Below are positions 53,972 through 63,019 of a stretch of DNA of 64,000 nucleotides, piece after piece. Numbering within the stretch: position 1 is the stretch's first letter; every line of letters starts with the position of its first letter. The stretch is from Paenibacillus sp. FSL R5-0517 (GTDB lineage Bacteria; Bacillota; Bacilli; Paenibacillales; Paenibacillaceae), in the NCBI RefSeq assembly GCF_037974355.1, contig NZ_CP150235.1:5270001-5334000 (forward strand), in the 5' to 3' direction. The notes below the pieces were generated by a model that was not told the origin of the DNA, ran no database searches, and saw only the letters and a program-made list of their open reading frames with translations. Position numbers and translations under genes: made by a program.

Positions 53972-56308
53972 TTATCGCTGCTGCTCCCGGTACTTGCCGG
54001 GGGTAGTTCCTGTAATTTTGCGAAACGTACGGATAAATGCGGTCGGATTGGTATAGTTTAATTTCTCTGCAATCTCCGATATTTTAAGATTGGTTGTTTG
54101 CAGCCAAGTCTTCGCTTTTTCCATACGATACTCTGCAAGATATTCCGTAAAATTGACTCCTGCTTCCTTCTTGAATACTCGACTTAGGTAGACAGGGTGA
54201 AAATTAAGCTCAGCGGCACAGGCCTCCAGCGACAATTCACGATCATAACGTTCCTCGATCAAACGAATCATGCGCCTTGCAATATTCATGTATTGAGATT
54301 CTTCCTGCTCTCGCCAAAAACGGATGACGGGCTGGAACAGCCGCTTGCGGAACCAATTGGTCATTTCGTCCAATGTGGACAACTTTAGCAGATGTGACAT
54401 GGATGCTTTTTCACCCAGTACTTCAGCCACATCTCCACCTTGCTCCTGAACAAGCTGATATACACGAGACAATAGCTGAACCATAATGACGGGGTATTCA
54501 CTGAAATGAAGCTTCTTATCGGCAAGCAACCCCAAATATTGCGTAAAATAGGCGTCCGTCTTCTCTTCATCTCCTTGCTTGAGCGCAGAAGCGAGCTGAT
54601 CTTCAATCATCCGTAACTGGGTATACAACGCAGCCTCCATCTGACCACGTGGCTGTATATCCTCGTAATGCAAAATAATACGGCTGCCCAGACTTACCCG
54701 GCCTTGCAGTGCCTCGCGGCTCTCCTGAACCGCTCTTGGCGTATCTCCAATACAAGTGTACGAACGACTGATGCCAATACTTACGGGCAGATTCAGATAG
54801 GTCACGACACGTTCGCGAATCCAGTCTGCCTGGGTGTGCATCCATTCCTTCAACTTCACCTCATCCGTGAGTTCAGAGGCAAGTACGGTGACTTGGGCAT
54901 CATCTAGCATGACCGGGGTGAACCGAACTGCAGAAGGAAGGAGTTCACCTACCATATTGTTGACAGCAAACAGCAACAGGTCCCGATCCTGTTCCTCATA
55001 TCGGGTTCCTTCCAACGTATCCATCTGGAGCATGAGTACGCCAAGGCTTGCCCACCCGGTCGGGAAGTCATACAATTCTCCCTGATATCTGAAATCTTCT
55101 TCCGAGATTTTGCCTGTTAGCAGTTTGGTCATAAAAAACTCTTGGAGATGTACATGCTGCCCCTTCATCTGCTCACGCATCGTTTTCTCCGAACTGAACA
55201 AAGTTGACAATTGCTCCTCAATATAGATAAATTCATCCTGACGACGTCCTGATGGAATAACTGGGGAATCCAACCCTTTCGTAAATTGCAGCAGTCTGGA
55301 GATCGGTGAATACATCCGCCGACTGCCGTATATGGCGACCAATCCCGTTACACATAACATGACCAGTGTAGCGACACCGGTAACCAATGCAATTTTCTGT
55401 GATTGGGCCGTGATCTGCCCAAGGGATACAACGGACACGTATAACCAGCCATTAAGTGGAGATTGCCTATAGCTAACCGCCACTTGGTTACCTTCCACCT
55501 CCGAGCTGAAGAACCCCTCTGGCTGGCCTGTCGTTTGTACCATTTCATCAATTTCCTTATTGAGCGTGTCATATTTCCCATCTTGCTGCACATCGTTTAG
55601 AAAATACTTCTGCTCCCGATCCAGAACGTACATATCTCCGGAATTCGCATTTCGGCTCAAAAATGTACTTATTTCCGTATCGGCGATATCAATCACAAGA
55701 AATCCCTTTGGTTTCACATTCGTTGGCATCATCGGGATTTTGAATACCATACTGACCACATTATCCGATGAAATGAGAGTAGGTGCCTGTTCGGGTGTCA
55801 GTTCCCCCATGCCAGCTGACACGGGTACACTTTCTTTCGCTGAACTGGCATTTTGAGTGACCCAGAACAGGCTGTTAGTGTAGGTCAGATAAGAACCAAT
55901 CCGGTCCCGAATACTGAAATCATCCAATTTGCCAAAAGAACGCATCGAAACAACCCAATCTTCGTCCAGATTAACCAGATAGGCTTGGTCAATGTTCGTA
56001 ACCGCTTGCAAGTTGTTAAAGCCCGACGTCAGGTCACGAATCTCCTGAAAATCGCTGCTGTCCAGCGGTTTCTTCATCGCCTGAAGTACCAGGGGTGAAT
56101 TGACATACTGAATGGATGATAATTGCAGGCTGCGCAGAACTTGTTCTACCCGCATTTGGGTCTGATGCAATATCTGAAGGTTGCTTTCACGCACTTTCTG
56201 CTCAATGTCACGTGATGCAATCGTGTACGAGACCGAACCAATAACAATAACGGGAAGGGCTCCGAGGATCAGGGTAAAGCAGAGCAAACGCAGTAAATAC
56301 TTAGGCAA
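53972..56308 (-). CDS. YesS-type membrane sensor / AraC transcriptional regulator
   Basis: 778 residues. N-terminal transmembrane helix, extracellular Cache-like region, second helix near residue 285-310 (LVTGVATLVMLCVTGLVAIYGS), a HAMP-like and helical linker, and a C-terminal AraC domain with two HTH motifs (LSLEACAAELNFHPVYLSRVFKKEAGVNFTEY..., ISEIAEKLNYTNPTAFIRTFRKITGTTPGKY). The one-protein membrane-sensor layout of B. subtilis YesS. The TTG at 56308 is favoured because the ATG at 56317 touches the SD AAAGGAGG. It most likely activates the adjacent oligosaccharide operon. Confidence 0.9.
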   Translation of the reverse strand: MPKYLLRLLCFTLILGALPVIVIGSVSYTIASRDIEQKVRESNLQILHQTQMRVEQVLRSLQLSSIQYVNSPLVLQAMKKPLDSSDFQEIRDLTSGFNNLQAVTNIDQAYLVNLDEDWVVSMRSFGKLDDFSIRDRIGSYLTYTNSLFWVTQNASSAKESVPVSAGMGELTPEQAPTLISSDNVVSMVFKIPMMPTNVKPKGFLVIDIADTEISTFLSRNANSGDMYVLDREQKYFLNDVQQDGKYDTLNKEIDEMVQTTGQPEGFFSSEVEGNQVAVSYRQSPLNGWLYVSVVSLGQITAQSQKIALVTGVATLVMLCVTGLVAIYGSRRMYSPISRLLQFTKGLDSPVIPSGRRQDEFIYIEEQLSTLFSSEKTMREQMKGQHVHLQEFFMTKLLTGKISEEDFRYQGELYDFPTGWASLGVLMLQMDTLEGTRYEEQDRDLLLFAVNNMVGELLPSAVRFTPVMLDDAQVTVLASELTDEVKLKEWMHTQADWIRERVVTYLNLPVSIGISRSYTCIGDTPRAVQESREALQGRVSLGSRIILHYEDIQPRGQMEAALYTQLRMIEDQLASALKQGDEEKTDAYFTQYLGLLADKKLHFSEYPVIMVQLLSRVYQLVQEQGGDVAEVLGEKASMSHLLKLSTLDEMTNWFRKRLFQPVIRFWREQEESQYMNIARRMIRLIEERYDRELSLEACAAELNFHPVYLSRVFKKEAGVNFTEYLAEYRMEKAKTWLQTTNLKISEIAEKLNYTNPTAFIRTFRKITGTTPGKYREQQR

Positions 56309-56344
56309 AAAGAGCATCCTCCTTTAATATGTATGTTTATTATA

Positions 56345-56358
56345 TTAAATCGCTTTCA
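56345..56358 (-). promoter_or_regulatory. cre-like site before the AraC regulator
   Basis: TGAAAGCGATTTAA on the minus strand, one mismatch (position 13) to TGNAANCGNWNNCA, about 40 bases before the start codon. Confidence 0.4.
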
Positions 56359-56424
56359 TTGGATTATTTTACTATTGTTATTTTAAAACCCATTCTTATT
56401 CAAGTCCACTCATTTATTCTAAGG

Positions 56425-56454
56425 TTGACTTCAAACCAATTTCCAGTTTATATT
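56425..56454 (+). promoter_or_regulatory. Sigma-A promoter of the mutS2-like leader
   Basis: TTGACT (56425-56430), 18-base spacer, TATATT (56449-56454). Transcription would begin near 56461, just upstream of the leader ORF. Confidence 0.6.
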
Positions 56455-56489
56455 GGTTGCATATTCCTCAATCAAAGGAGAGATTTTTA

Positions 56490-56513
56490 ATGTCGGTGAA
56501 TGTTCTTAACTAA
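56490..56513 (+). CDS. Seven-codon leader peptide MSVNVLN
   Basis: ATG at 56490 with AAAGGAGAG at 56474-56482 (ideal spacing), encoding Met-Ser-Val-Asn-Val-Leu-Asn then TAA. The last four codons and the stop form the 5' arm of a perfect 13-bp inverted repeat (56501-56513), so translation of this ORF must open that stem. Its translation is inferred from SD quality and position. Confidence 0.65.
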   Translation: MSVNVLN

Positions 56514-56614
56514 CCAAGTTTCATATTCAGGAGTTTGGCCTTTCATTGCGCTTGTGCCCACATGGCATACGTGTATTTCATGATGCGCCAGATCCCTGTA
56601 CTTAGTTAAGAACA
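56501..56614 (+). promoter_or_regulatory. Leader RNA with 13-bp closing stem
   Basis: TGTTCTTAACTAA (56501-56513) pairs perfectly with TTAGTTAAGAACA (56602-56614). Internal hairpins include TGCC/GGCA around CACAT. It precedes the first terminator, so opening or closing it could redirect folding. Confidence 0.7.
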
Positions 56615-56661
56615 GCGGATATCATAAATCGCCTCCGGGATTGTCATTGTCCGGGTCTATT

Positions 56662-56689
56662 TCCGCGCTGATTTCAGCGCGGATTTTTT
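56662..56689 (+). terminator. Leader terminator 1
   Basis: TCCGCGCTGA / TCAGCGCGGA 10-bp stem followed by TTTTTTA on the plus strand, about 145 bases before the MutS2-like start. Confidence 0.85.
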
Positions 56690-56728
56690 AATATAGACCT
56701 GTAGCGGACTTTGCTTTCCCATATATTT

Positions 56729-56767
56729 AGGGCGGAGAATGACGTTTGTTCATTCTCCGCCCTTTTT
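56729..56767 (+). terminator. Leader terminator 2
   Basis: Perfect 14-bp stem AGGGCGGAGAATGA / TCATTCTCCGCCCT, loop CGTTTGT, followed by TTTTT. It is the second terminator between the promoter and the MutS2-like gene, with no evident promoter after it. Confidence 0.88.
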
Positions 56768-56834
56768 GCGTTTTCCAGGAATATGTTTCGCGTGTCAACT
56801 GCAATCCCAATTCAAATTCAAGGAGAGATTACGC

Positions 56835-58847
56835 ATGAATGAGAACACATTAAACAGTCTAGGTTATCCACAAATTCAAAAAAATGTTGCAGACTGCGCC
56901 CTGTCTTATCTGGGCAAACGTTATGCCAGAGAACTAAAACCGATGGTAGATGCTCGCCTGATCCAGCTGCGCCTGGAAGAAACAGCAGAAGCGGCTGCGT
57001 TGATTCGTTTCGGGGCCAGTATCCCCCTCCCTTCACTCGACGGAATGGAAACGATTATGGATCTGCTTGGCACCGGTTATCTATTCAGTGAACGTGACTT
57101 CAGTCATCTTGCTCAGTTCCTGCGGAGCTGTGCACAACTCATGAAGTACATGGAGGGCAAACCTGACGCCGCTCCCACCGTTAGTCGCTATGCAGCATCC
57201 ATGATTCTGATCGAACCTTTGCTGCGTGAGATCGAGCGCTGCATCCATAGTGGACGCATTCAGGATCAAGCAAGCAAAGAGCTGACTCGTATTCGCAAAA
57301 AAATGACGGTGAATGAGGAGCGTATGAAACGAAAGCTTGATTCTCTGGTGAGTAAACATCGTTCCATTATGCAGGAGCATGTCATCAGCCAACGCGGAGG
57401 AAGAACCGTTCTGCCCATTAAGAAAGAGTTCCGCAAACAGGTGAAAGGCAGTGTGCTGGATGAATCCGGAAGCGGGCAAACCGTATATATTGAACCTGTT
57501 GAGTTAGTAAGTCTGCAGATGGAATTGGCCGCTCTACAAGCGGAGGAGTCCCGAGAGGAGATGAGAATTCTCGGTGATTTAACCTCTCTGGCCGAATCGT
57601 ATAATCGTGAAATCGCACTGAACACCGAAACGGTTGGTGTATTGGACTTCCTGTTTGCCAAAGCCAAATATGCGGCCACCATGGACGGACGTACCGTTCG
57701 AGTCAATACACAGGGCCATATCAGCCTTCAACGTGCACGACATCCGTTCATGGGTTCTTCCATGGTTCCGCTTGATTTCGCCATTGGCAGGACGTATTCT
57801 TCGCTCATTATTACGGGCCCGAATACCGGGGGTAAAACGGTCGCACTCAAAACCCTTGGTTTGTTAACCTTGATGATGCAATCCGGTTTGCTTATTCCGG
57901 TAGAGGAAGGTGGCGAGATGGCTGTTTATACCGAGGTAGCGGTTGATATTGGTGACGGGCAGAGTCTGGAACAGGCACTCAGTACATTCTCTGCACACAT
58001 TCGCAATATGATTGGCATACTGGAGCAGGCCAATACGTCAACTCTGGTGCTTATTGATGAGATGGCTTCCGGCACAGATCCCGGTGAAGGTGTTGGACTG
58101 TCCATTGCCATGCTGGAGGAATTGCACAGCCGAGGAGCAACCGTTGTGGCGACAACCCATTTTGGTGAAATCAAACATTTTGCTGCGGCCACGCCAGGAT
58201 TCGAAAATGCCCGTATGGAATTTGACACTGTTACTCTCCAGCCGCTGTATCGATTGCGTATCGGAGAAGCTGGTGAGAGCTATGCTTATTCCATCGCATT
58301 AAAGCTGGGCATGCCACAGCGAATTATCGAGCGTTCCAAGTCCCTGTCAGATCAAAGTATTTCAAGAGATCGTACAATGGTGTTCACGTCACCTCCTATG
58401 GAAACTCCGATCCTGACGCCGGAGCGTTCCGCTAAGGAGGCAGACGACCCGACAGAGTTATCCAAGCGGAATCAGTTGAATCAGACGAAGCAATCCAAAA
58501 ATTCAATCGGTCTCCACAAACAGAGAACAACCAGAGAGTCGAATTCTCTTGCTCCTGCCAAAACGTTTCGCAAAGGGGATCGGGTGTATGCGGCCTATCT
58601 GAATCAGTCGGGAATCGTATGTGATGTGGAGGATAGCCGTGGAAATATCGGGGTCATGCTACGTGGACGCAAAGTCAAAATCCATAAAAAACGCCTGACC
58701 CTGCATATATCTGCCGATGAGTTATATCCGGGTGACGATTATGATCTGGACATTGTGCTGGAGACAAAAGAAAACCGCAAGAAACGCAAATTAATGGGAC
58801 GTAAACATGTGGAAGGCCTGCAGATTGAACTACCGCCTGAAGAATGA
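56835..58847 (+). CDS. MutS2-like ATPase lacking the Smr nuclease domain
   Basis: 670 residues versus about 785 for MutS2. N-terminal helical lever/clamp part, then the MutS ATPase: Walker A GPNTGGKTVALKT at about 328-340, Walker B LVLIDEMASGTDPGEG near 400, THFGEIKHFAA. A KOW-like unit (FRKGDRVYAAYLNQSGIVCDV...KVKIHKKRLTLH) lies near 575-640. The chain then ends, without the C-terminal Smr endonuclease. B. subtilis MutS2 rescues collided ribosomes and its ATPase/KOW parts contact the ribosome, so this paralogue may split ribosomes without cutting mRNA. SD AAGGAGAG is 8 bases before ATG 56835. Confidence 0.85.
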   Translation: MNENTLNSLGYPQIQKNVADCALSYLGKRYARELKPMVDARLIQLRLEETAEAAALIRFGASIPLPSLDGMETIMDLLGTGYLFSERDFSHLAQFLRSCAQLMKYMEGKPDAAPTVSRYAASMILIEPLLREIERCIHSGRIQDQASKELTRIRKKMTVNEERMKRKLDSLVSKHRSIMQEHVISQRGGRTVLPIKKEFRKQVKGSVLDESGSGQTVYIEPVELVSLQMELAALQAEESREEMRILGDLTSLAESYNREIALNTETVGVLDFLFAKAKYAATMDGRTVRVNTQGHISLQRARHPFMGSSMVPLDFAIGRTYSSLIITGPNTGGKTVALKTLGLLTLMMQSGLLIPVEEGGEMAVYTEVAVDIGDGQSLEQALSTFSAHIRNMIGILEQANTSTLVLIDEMASGTDPGEGVGLSIAMLEELHSRGATVVATTHFGEIKHFAAATPGFENARMEFDTVTLQPLYRLRIGEAGESYAYSIALKLGMPQRIIERSKSLSDQSISRDRTMVFTSPPMETPILTPERSAKEADDPTELSKRNQLNQTKQSKNSIGLHKQRTTRESNSLAPAKTFRKGDRVYAAYLNQSGIVCDVEDSRGNIGVMLRGRKVKIHKKRLTLHISADELYPGDDYDLDIVLETKENRKKRKLMGRKHVEGLQIELPPEE

Positions 58848-58993
58848 ATAACCCCTGGGAGAAACAGATGTGGTGGTAAACCGGAAGTCATATATACACA
58901 GTGAATTCCATAATCACTGACGCATTTCTGTTATACTGGGAGCAGTATGTTCAACTTCAGCTCGTAGCTATTCCACAGGGAGGGAAGAACTGT

Positions 58994-59245
58994 ATGTCTG
59001 CAGAACAAGACGATCAAGAGCACATCCCTATCGATGTTCTTGTCTGCCCATTATGCGGTGAAGCTAATCGCTGTTCTTATGCCGCAGGACATCCTCATTC
59101 GGAATGCTGGTGTAACCGGGCTACTTTCCCGGAGGGTGTATTTGACCGCATTCCGGCAGAACAGCGCCGAAAATCGTGTATATGTCAGCGCTGTTTGGAT
59201 GACTATGCCGATAAACATCAACCAAAAGAAGAGCCACACAGTTAA
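58994..59245 (+). CDS. Cysteine-rich CWC family protein
   Basis: 83 residues. The Cys pattern VCPLCGEANRCSYAAG, SECWCNRATFP and SCICQRCLDDY is that of the CWC family, probably binding zinc. SD GGGAGGGAAG is about 10 bases before ATG 58994. An extended -10 (TGTTATACT) lies about 60 bases upstream. Function unknown. The terminator hairpin overlaps its last codons. Confidence 0.85.
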   Translation: MSAEQDDQEHIPIDVLVCPLCGEANRCSYAAGHPHSECWCNRATFPEGVFDRIPAEQRRKSCICQRCLDDYADKHQPKEEPHS

Positions 59246-59262
59246 CAACTGTATGGCTCTTC
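59229..59262. terminator. Bidirectional terminator between CWC gene and mtlD
   Basis: AAGAGCC-AC-ACAGTT / AACTGT-AT-GGCTCTT, loop of 3, with T-rich flanks on both sides. It serves both convergent genes. Confidence 0.85.
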
Positions 59263-59305
59263 TTCATTATGCCTAATCTATATTGTTAGCTGGCTACCGC
59301 TGCTC

Positions 59306-60451
59306 TTACATTTGGTTATACTGGGCAACAGCCTGTTCAAGCACCGGATGATGCTCATCCATCGACGTGTAATGGTGGAGCGCAGCTGTAATTCCCTTTT
59401 GGCGTATCATGTCCTGTAGTTCCACTGCTTCCGGATCATCGGAGACATCGAACTTGCAGGCTGCTGCCATGCCCATAGCCAGATAGATCGTTTCGGTTCC
59501 ATCCGCATATGCCTGAAGGGCAGGGCGAACCAGACGATCATTCGGAGACAATTTGCGCAGCGGGGAACGACCAACACGAGTAACCTCATCAGTGAGATAC
59601 GGGTTGACGAACCGTCCCAATATTTTGACAATATACTGCTCATGCTCTTCCGGGTTGAATGCAAAACGCTTCACCAATACTTTTCCGGTTTCCTGCAAAG
59701 CACCGTATACAATCAATTTCACTTTCTCGTCGGCAATAGCCTTCTGAATCGTGTCATACCCGTGTACATGACCGATATATGCTGCAACGCAGTGTCCTGT
59801 ATTCACCGTGAACAGCTTCCGTTCGATATACGGCTCCAGATCATCAACATATAGAATGCCCTCAACCGGTTTGAATGCCGGGGCCATCTGGGAACGATCC
59901 ACCACCCACTCGTAAAAAGGCTCCACCTGTACATGCAGAGGATCTTCATGATGCTGGATAGGCACGATCCGGTCTACGGCCGAATCTGGAAAATACACAT
60001 ACTGATCCGCAAGGGAACGTGTCTCATCATTGAGCAGAGCATATACATGCTCTTTCAATTGTGTACTGGCTCCAATGGCGTTCTCGCAAGCAATAATGTG
60101 AAGAGGGTTAAGTGCAGGACCGGAATTCAGTCTTTTTTCAAGTCCCTTCGCAATACCTGGTGCAATATGTTTCAGTACACCCACGCCCACTGCGGTTGTG
60201 ATCAGATCAGCTTCCACAACGGTTTGGGCAACCGACTCCAGTTGGGTTCCATCAATTGCATTTACGCCTGTCACGGTCTCCTGATCCTTGCTCTCGTTAG
60301 CCAATTCCACCGTATACTGACCTCGTTGCTGGAGAGTGGTTACCAATGTCTGATTCACGTCTGAAAAAATCACCTCATACCCTGCCCGGGAGAGGATTAA
60401 TCCGATAAAACCGCGTCCAATGTTACCTGCGCCAAAGTGTAGGGCCTTCAT
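59306..60451 (-). CDS. mtlD: Mannitol-1-phosphate 5-dehydrogenase
   Basis: 381 residues, NAD-dependent enzyme converting mannitol-1-phosphate to fructose-6-phosphate. The N-terminal MKALHFGAGNIGRGFIGLIL is the Rossmann motif, and HIIACENAIGAS, FPDSAVDRIVP and KLFTVNTGHCVAAYIGH are the expected polyol-dehydrogenase blocks with the catalytic Lys region. Its ATG overlaps the mtlF stop by 4 bases. Last gene of the mannitol operon, followed by a terminator. Confidence 0.97.
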   Translation of the reverse strand: MKALHFGAGNIGRGFIGLILSRAGYEVIFSDVNQTLVTTLQQRGQYTVELANESKDQETVTGVNAIDGTQLESVAQTVVEADLITTAVGVGVLKHIAPGIAKGLEKRLNSGPALNPLHIIACENAIGASTQLKEHVYALLNDETRSLADQYVYFPDSAVDRIVPIQHHEDPLHVQVEPFYEWVVDRSQMAPAFKPVEGILYVDDLEPYIERKLFTVNTGHCVAAYIGHVHGYDTIQKAIADEKVKLIVYGALQETGKVLVKRFAFNPEEHEQYIVKILGRFVNPYLTDEVTRVGRSPLRKLSPNDRLVRPALQAYADGTETIYLAMGMAAACKFDVSDDPEAVELQDMIRQKGITAALHHYTSMDEHHPVLEQAVAQYNQM

Positions 60452-60882
60452 AGCTCCATTTCACTTTCCAGAATAGCGATAACTTCTTCGGCTGTTTTCG
60501 CGAGACGCAGGGCCTCCATGTTCTCATCCTCAGCACAGATCACCGCAATGCTAGTCAAGATCTCCATATGTTCCCCGCCTTGAGCCGCGATACCAATGAC
60601 CATATAAGCCTTCTCATCGCCAAAATCAACACCCTGTGGATACTGAATAACGGAGATGCCTGTGGATAAAATGAATGCTTTGGATTCCTTCGTGCCGTGC
60701 GGAATCGCAAGTCCGTTCCCTACATAGGTTGAGACAATCTCTTCACGTTCAATCATCTTCTCAATGTAATCAGCGGTAATATGTCCCGCATCCTTCAGAA
60801 TCTGTCCTGCCATACGAATCGCTTCGTACTTGTCCTGAGCCGTCGCATTCATGATGACTTTATCTGTTGTTAACATACTCAT
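60448..60882 (-). CDS. mtlF: PTS mannitol-specific EIIA component
   Basis: 144 residues, a PTS EIIA of the mannitol/fructose type. The phosphorylated His lies in GNGLAIPHGTKESK. It relays phosphate from HPr to the EIIB domain of MtlA and to MtlR. SD GGAGG precedes the ATG at 60882, and the start overlaps the mtlR stop (ATGA). Confidence 0.96.
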   Translation of the reverse strand: MSMLTTDKVIMNATAQDKYEAIRMAGQILKDAGHITADYIEKMIEREEIVSTYVGNGLAIPHGTKESKAFILSTGISVIQYPQGVDFGDEKAYMVIGIAAQGGEHMEILTSIAVICAEDENMEALRLAKTAEEVIAILESEMEL

Positions 60883-62981
60883 AGTGGTTGACCTCCAATT
60901 TCGGTTTTACTGCGATAGAATCCAACGAGTTCCTGGGAAAGGTAATGAATGAGTTCATCCCTGATTCCCTTTTCCAGCAATGTAATCATTTCTTCCTGCA
61001 ATAACAGGGCACTAATCTCACTGAGAACCTCCAGGCTTTCCTTGGATAATTCTCTCGGACCGAGCATCAAAAGAACATGGGTAACTCCTGCCGGATCATC
61101 CGGCGTACGAAGAAGTGGCTCCGTGAGCTGAAACAGACTGATAGACGGCCTGTATATCCCCTCACTTCGTGTATGAAACAGTGCAAGTCTTGTGCCGGGA
61201 ATCTTCTGACTCCCCACTGCTTCACGTGCCTCCAGCCGTTTTGCGATCTCCTCTGGCTCCTTCAACACGCCCGTTCCATGGAGTACGTTGCACATCGCAT
61301 ACACCGTTTTATAGAACCCGATATCCTGATTATCCAGCGGGTACACCTGAAACTTGCCGATAATTCGGACGATTTCAACTAAAATAGCTTCCATTCCATC
61401 AGGGTCTGAGTAACGACTTGTTGTCTGAACCTCTGCTTCACGGGGCTTATTATGCTGTCGTTGTAACGTTGTTGTTCGGATAAAATGACGCAGACGTTCG
61501 CTCTCTTCTGCCGTAAGCAGTGGACTCACTTTGTAATACTGATGCTCATCCATCGGCAGATCGACCGTCGATAACACCAGATCATACTGATCTGTAGGTA
61601 TCCGGGCAGCTTCATACCAGGACACGCTATCCATGATTCGAATCTCGGGAATCTCCTTGGACAATCGGCTGGATAGCATGCGCGATGATCCAATTCCGCT
61701 TGTACACACGATGATCGCCCTGATCTCCCGTTTCAATGTACGCAACCTCTCGATGGAAGCCCCAAAGTGCATGACCAAGAAACCAATTTCCTCATCCGGA
61801 ACATCTGTGCCTGGCCAAGCTTGCCCAACAGATTGTTTGACCTCTTCGAACAGGGAGTCATAATCTTTGCGAATCTGCTGCAGTAGCGGATTACGTATCA
61901 TCTGTTGCCCTTCAATTCGCTCCATTACAGGTTGCATATGACCAAGCAGACCTTCACGAAGCAATCGATCCTCATGAAAGGTGTAATGCGTTCTTGCCTG
62001 CATCTGATCAATCAGTGAATGTACCCTGTCCAGTAAAATCAAGTCGTCGATTGGCAACAGCCGCGAAGAGTGAATTCGCTGCTCTGTCTCAACTAATAAT
62101 CTGTGAAAATAAGCTTGCTCATCTTGGGAGAATGTCAGCCCCAGTTGAGTGGATAACACACCGCATAAGCGGGAAGCCATATAAGGTGGAACCTTCATCT
62201 CATCCTGCTCTGCAGTTGCATCTTCCATGTTCTCTCGCGGAGAAATACGGCCAATGCCAAAGCCTTTACGAATACGTACAACTGCGACGGATAATTGAAT
62301 CAGCAGCTTCATGTATTGGCGTTCCGGGATGTTCTCCAGCCATTCGATATCTGGTTGCCATAACGCATTTTCGATCGTAAGCACATCACCGTGTCCAATC
62401 ATATCCAGCAATTTTTGGTTTACGATGGAGCCACCTTGTTCAGTTTGTCTTCCGAACAGGTCGGATTCATCCAGAAATTCCAAAGCAAGTGCAGCTATGG
62501 CTGTGCGATGAATCGTCTCACTCCCGTTAATCTTGACGCCATATCCACGTCTGCGAACCAGCTTCAGTCCCGCCTGACGAATCCGTGACTCCAGATCATC
62601 CAGATCTGTGGTTACGGTGGATACGGTCACTTTCAAATCCGAAGCCAGAGCGAGTAACTTCACAGGCTCCGCTTCATCAAGCAGGATGCAAAGCATGAAG
62701 AGCTTACGCTCTTCCGGCGTAAACTCTACATATTCTTTACCCTCCAGTTGCTGGCGCAATACAGCCAGATCATCGGAACTGGCATCAATTCGGATACCGG
62801 TTCCTGATTTTTTTTCCAGCCTCATGCCCAAAGGTTCAAGCCATTGTTCAATCATTTGCAGCTCCCGGTGAACCGTTCGGGTACTAACCTTTACTTCAAC
62901 GGCAATTTCACCGGCAGTGACTTCATGTGGATGCTCCAGCAGAAACTCCACGATTTCACGTTGTCTTTTGGTAATACTCAT
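60879..62981 (-). CDS. mtlR: Mannitol operon activator MtlR (PRD regulator)
   Basis: 700 residues. N-terminal HTH (SITKRQREIVEFLLEHPHEVTAGEIAVEVKVSTRTVHRELQMIEQWL) with a second HTH near 85-130, two PRDs in the middle (about 200-400), an EIIB-Gat-like domain with a Cys (IIVCTSGIGSSRM) and a C-terminal EIIA-Mtl-like domain with a His (LALFHTRSEGIYR). Phosphorylation of the PRDs and PTS domains sets activity according to mannitol and glucose. SD GGAGG. It lies between mtlA and mtlF as in Geobacillus. Confidence 0.95.
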   Translation of the reverse strand: MSITKRQREIVEFLLEHPHEVTAGEIAVEVKVSTRTVHRELQMIEQWLEPLGMRLEKKSGTGIRIDASSDDLAVLRQQLEGKEYVEFTPEERKLFMLCILLDEAEPVKLLALASDLKVTVSTVTTDLDDLESRIRQAGLKLVRRRGYGVKINGSETIHRTAIAALALEFLDESDLFGRQTEQGGSIVNQKLLDMIGHGDVLTIENALWQPDIEWLENIPERQYMKLLIQLSVAVVRIRKGFGIGRISPRENMEDATAEQDEMKVPPYMASRLCGVLSTQLGLTFSQDEQAYFHRLLVETEQRIHSSRLLPIDDLILLDRVHSLIDQMQARTHYTFHEDRLLREGLLGHMQPVMERIEGQQMIRNPLLQQIRKDYDSLFEEVKQSVGQAWPGTDVPDEEIGFLVMHFGASIERLRTLKREIRAIIVCTSGIGSSRMLSSRLSKEIPEIRIMDSVSWYEAARIPTDQYDLVLSTVDLPMDEHQYYKVSPLLTAEESERLRHFIRTTTLQRQHNKPREAEVQTTSRYSDPDGMEAILVEIVRIIGKFQVYPLDNQDIGFYKTVYAMCNVLHGTGVLKEPEEIAKRLEAREAVGSQKIPGTRLALFHTRSEGIYRPSISLFQLTEPLLRTPDDPAGVTHVLLMLGPRELSKESLEVLSEISALLLQEEMITLLEKGIRDELIHYLSQELVGFYRSKTEIGGQPL

Positions 62982-63019
62982 ATCTCAGCCTCCGGCTCAG
63001 GGAAAACGATTGCGCGCAA

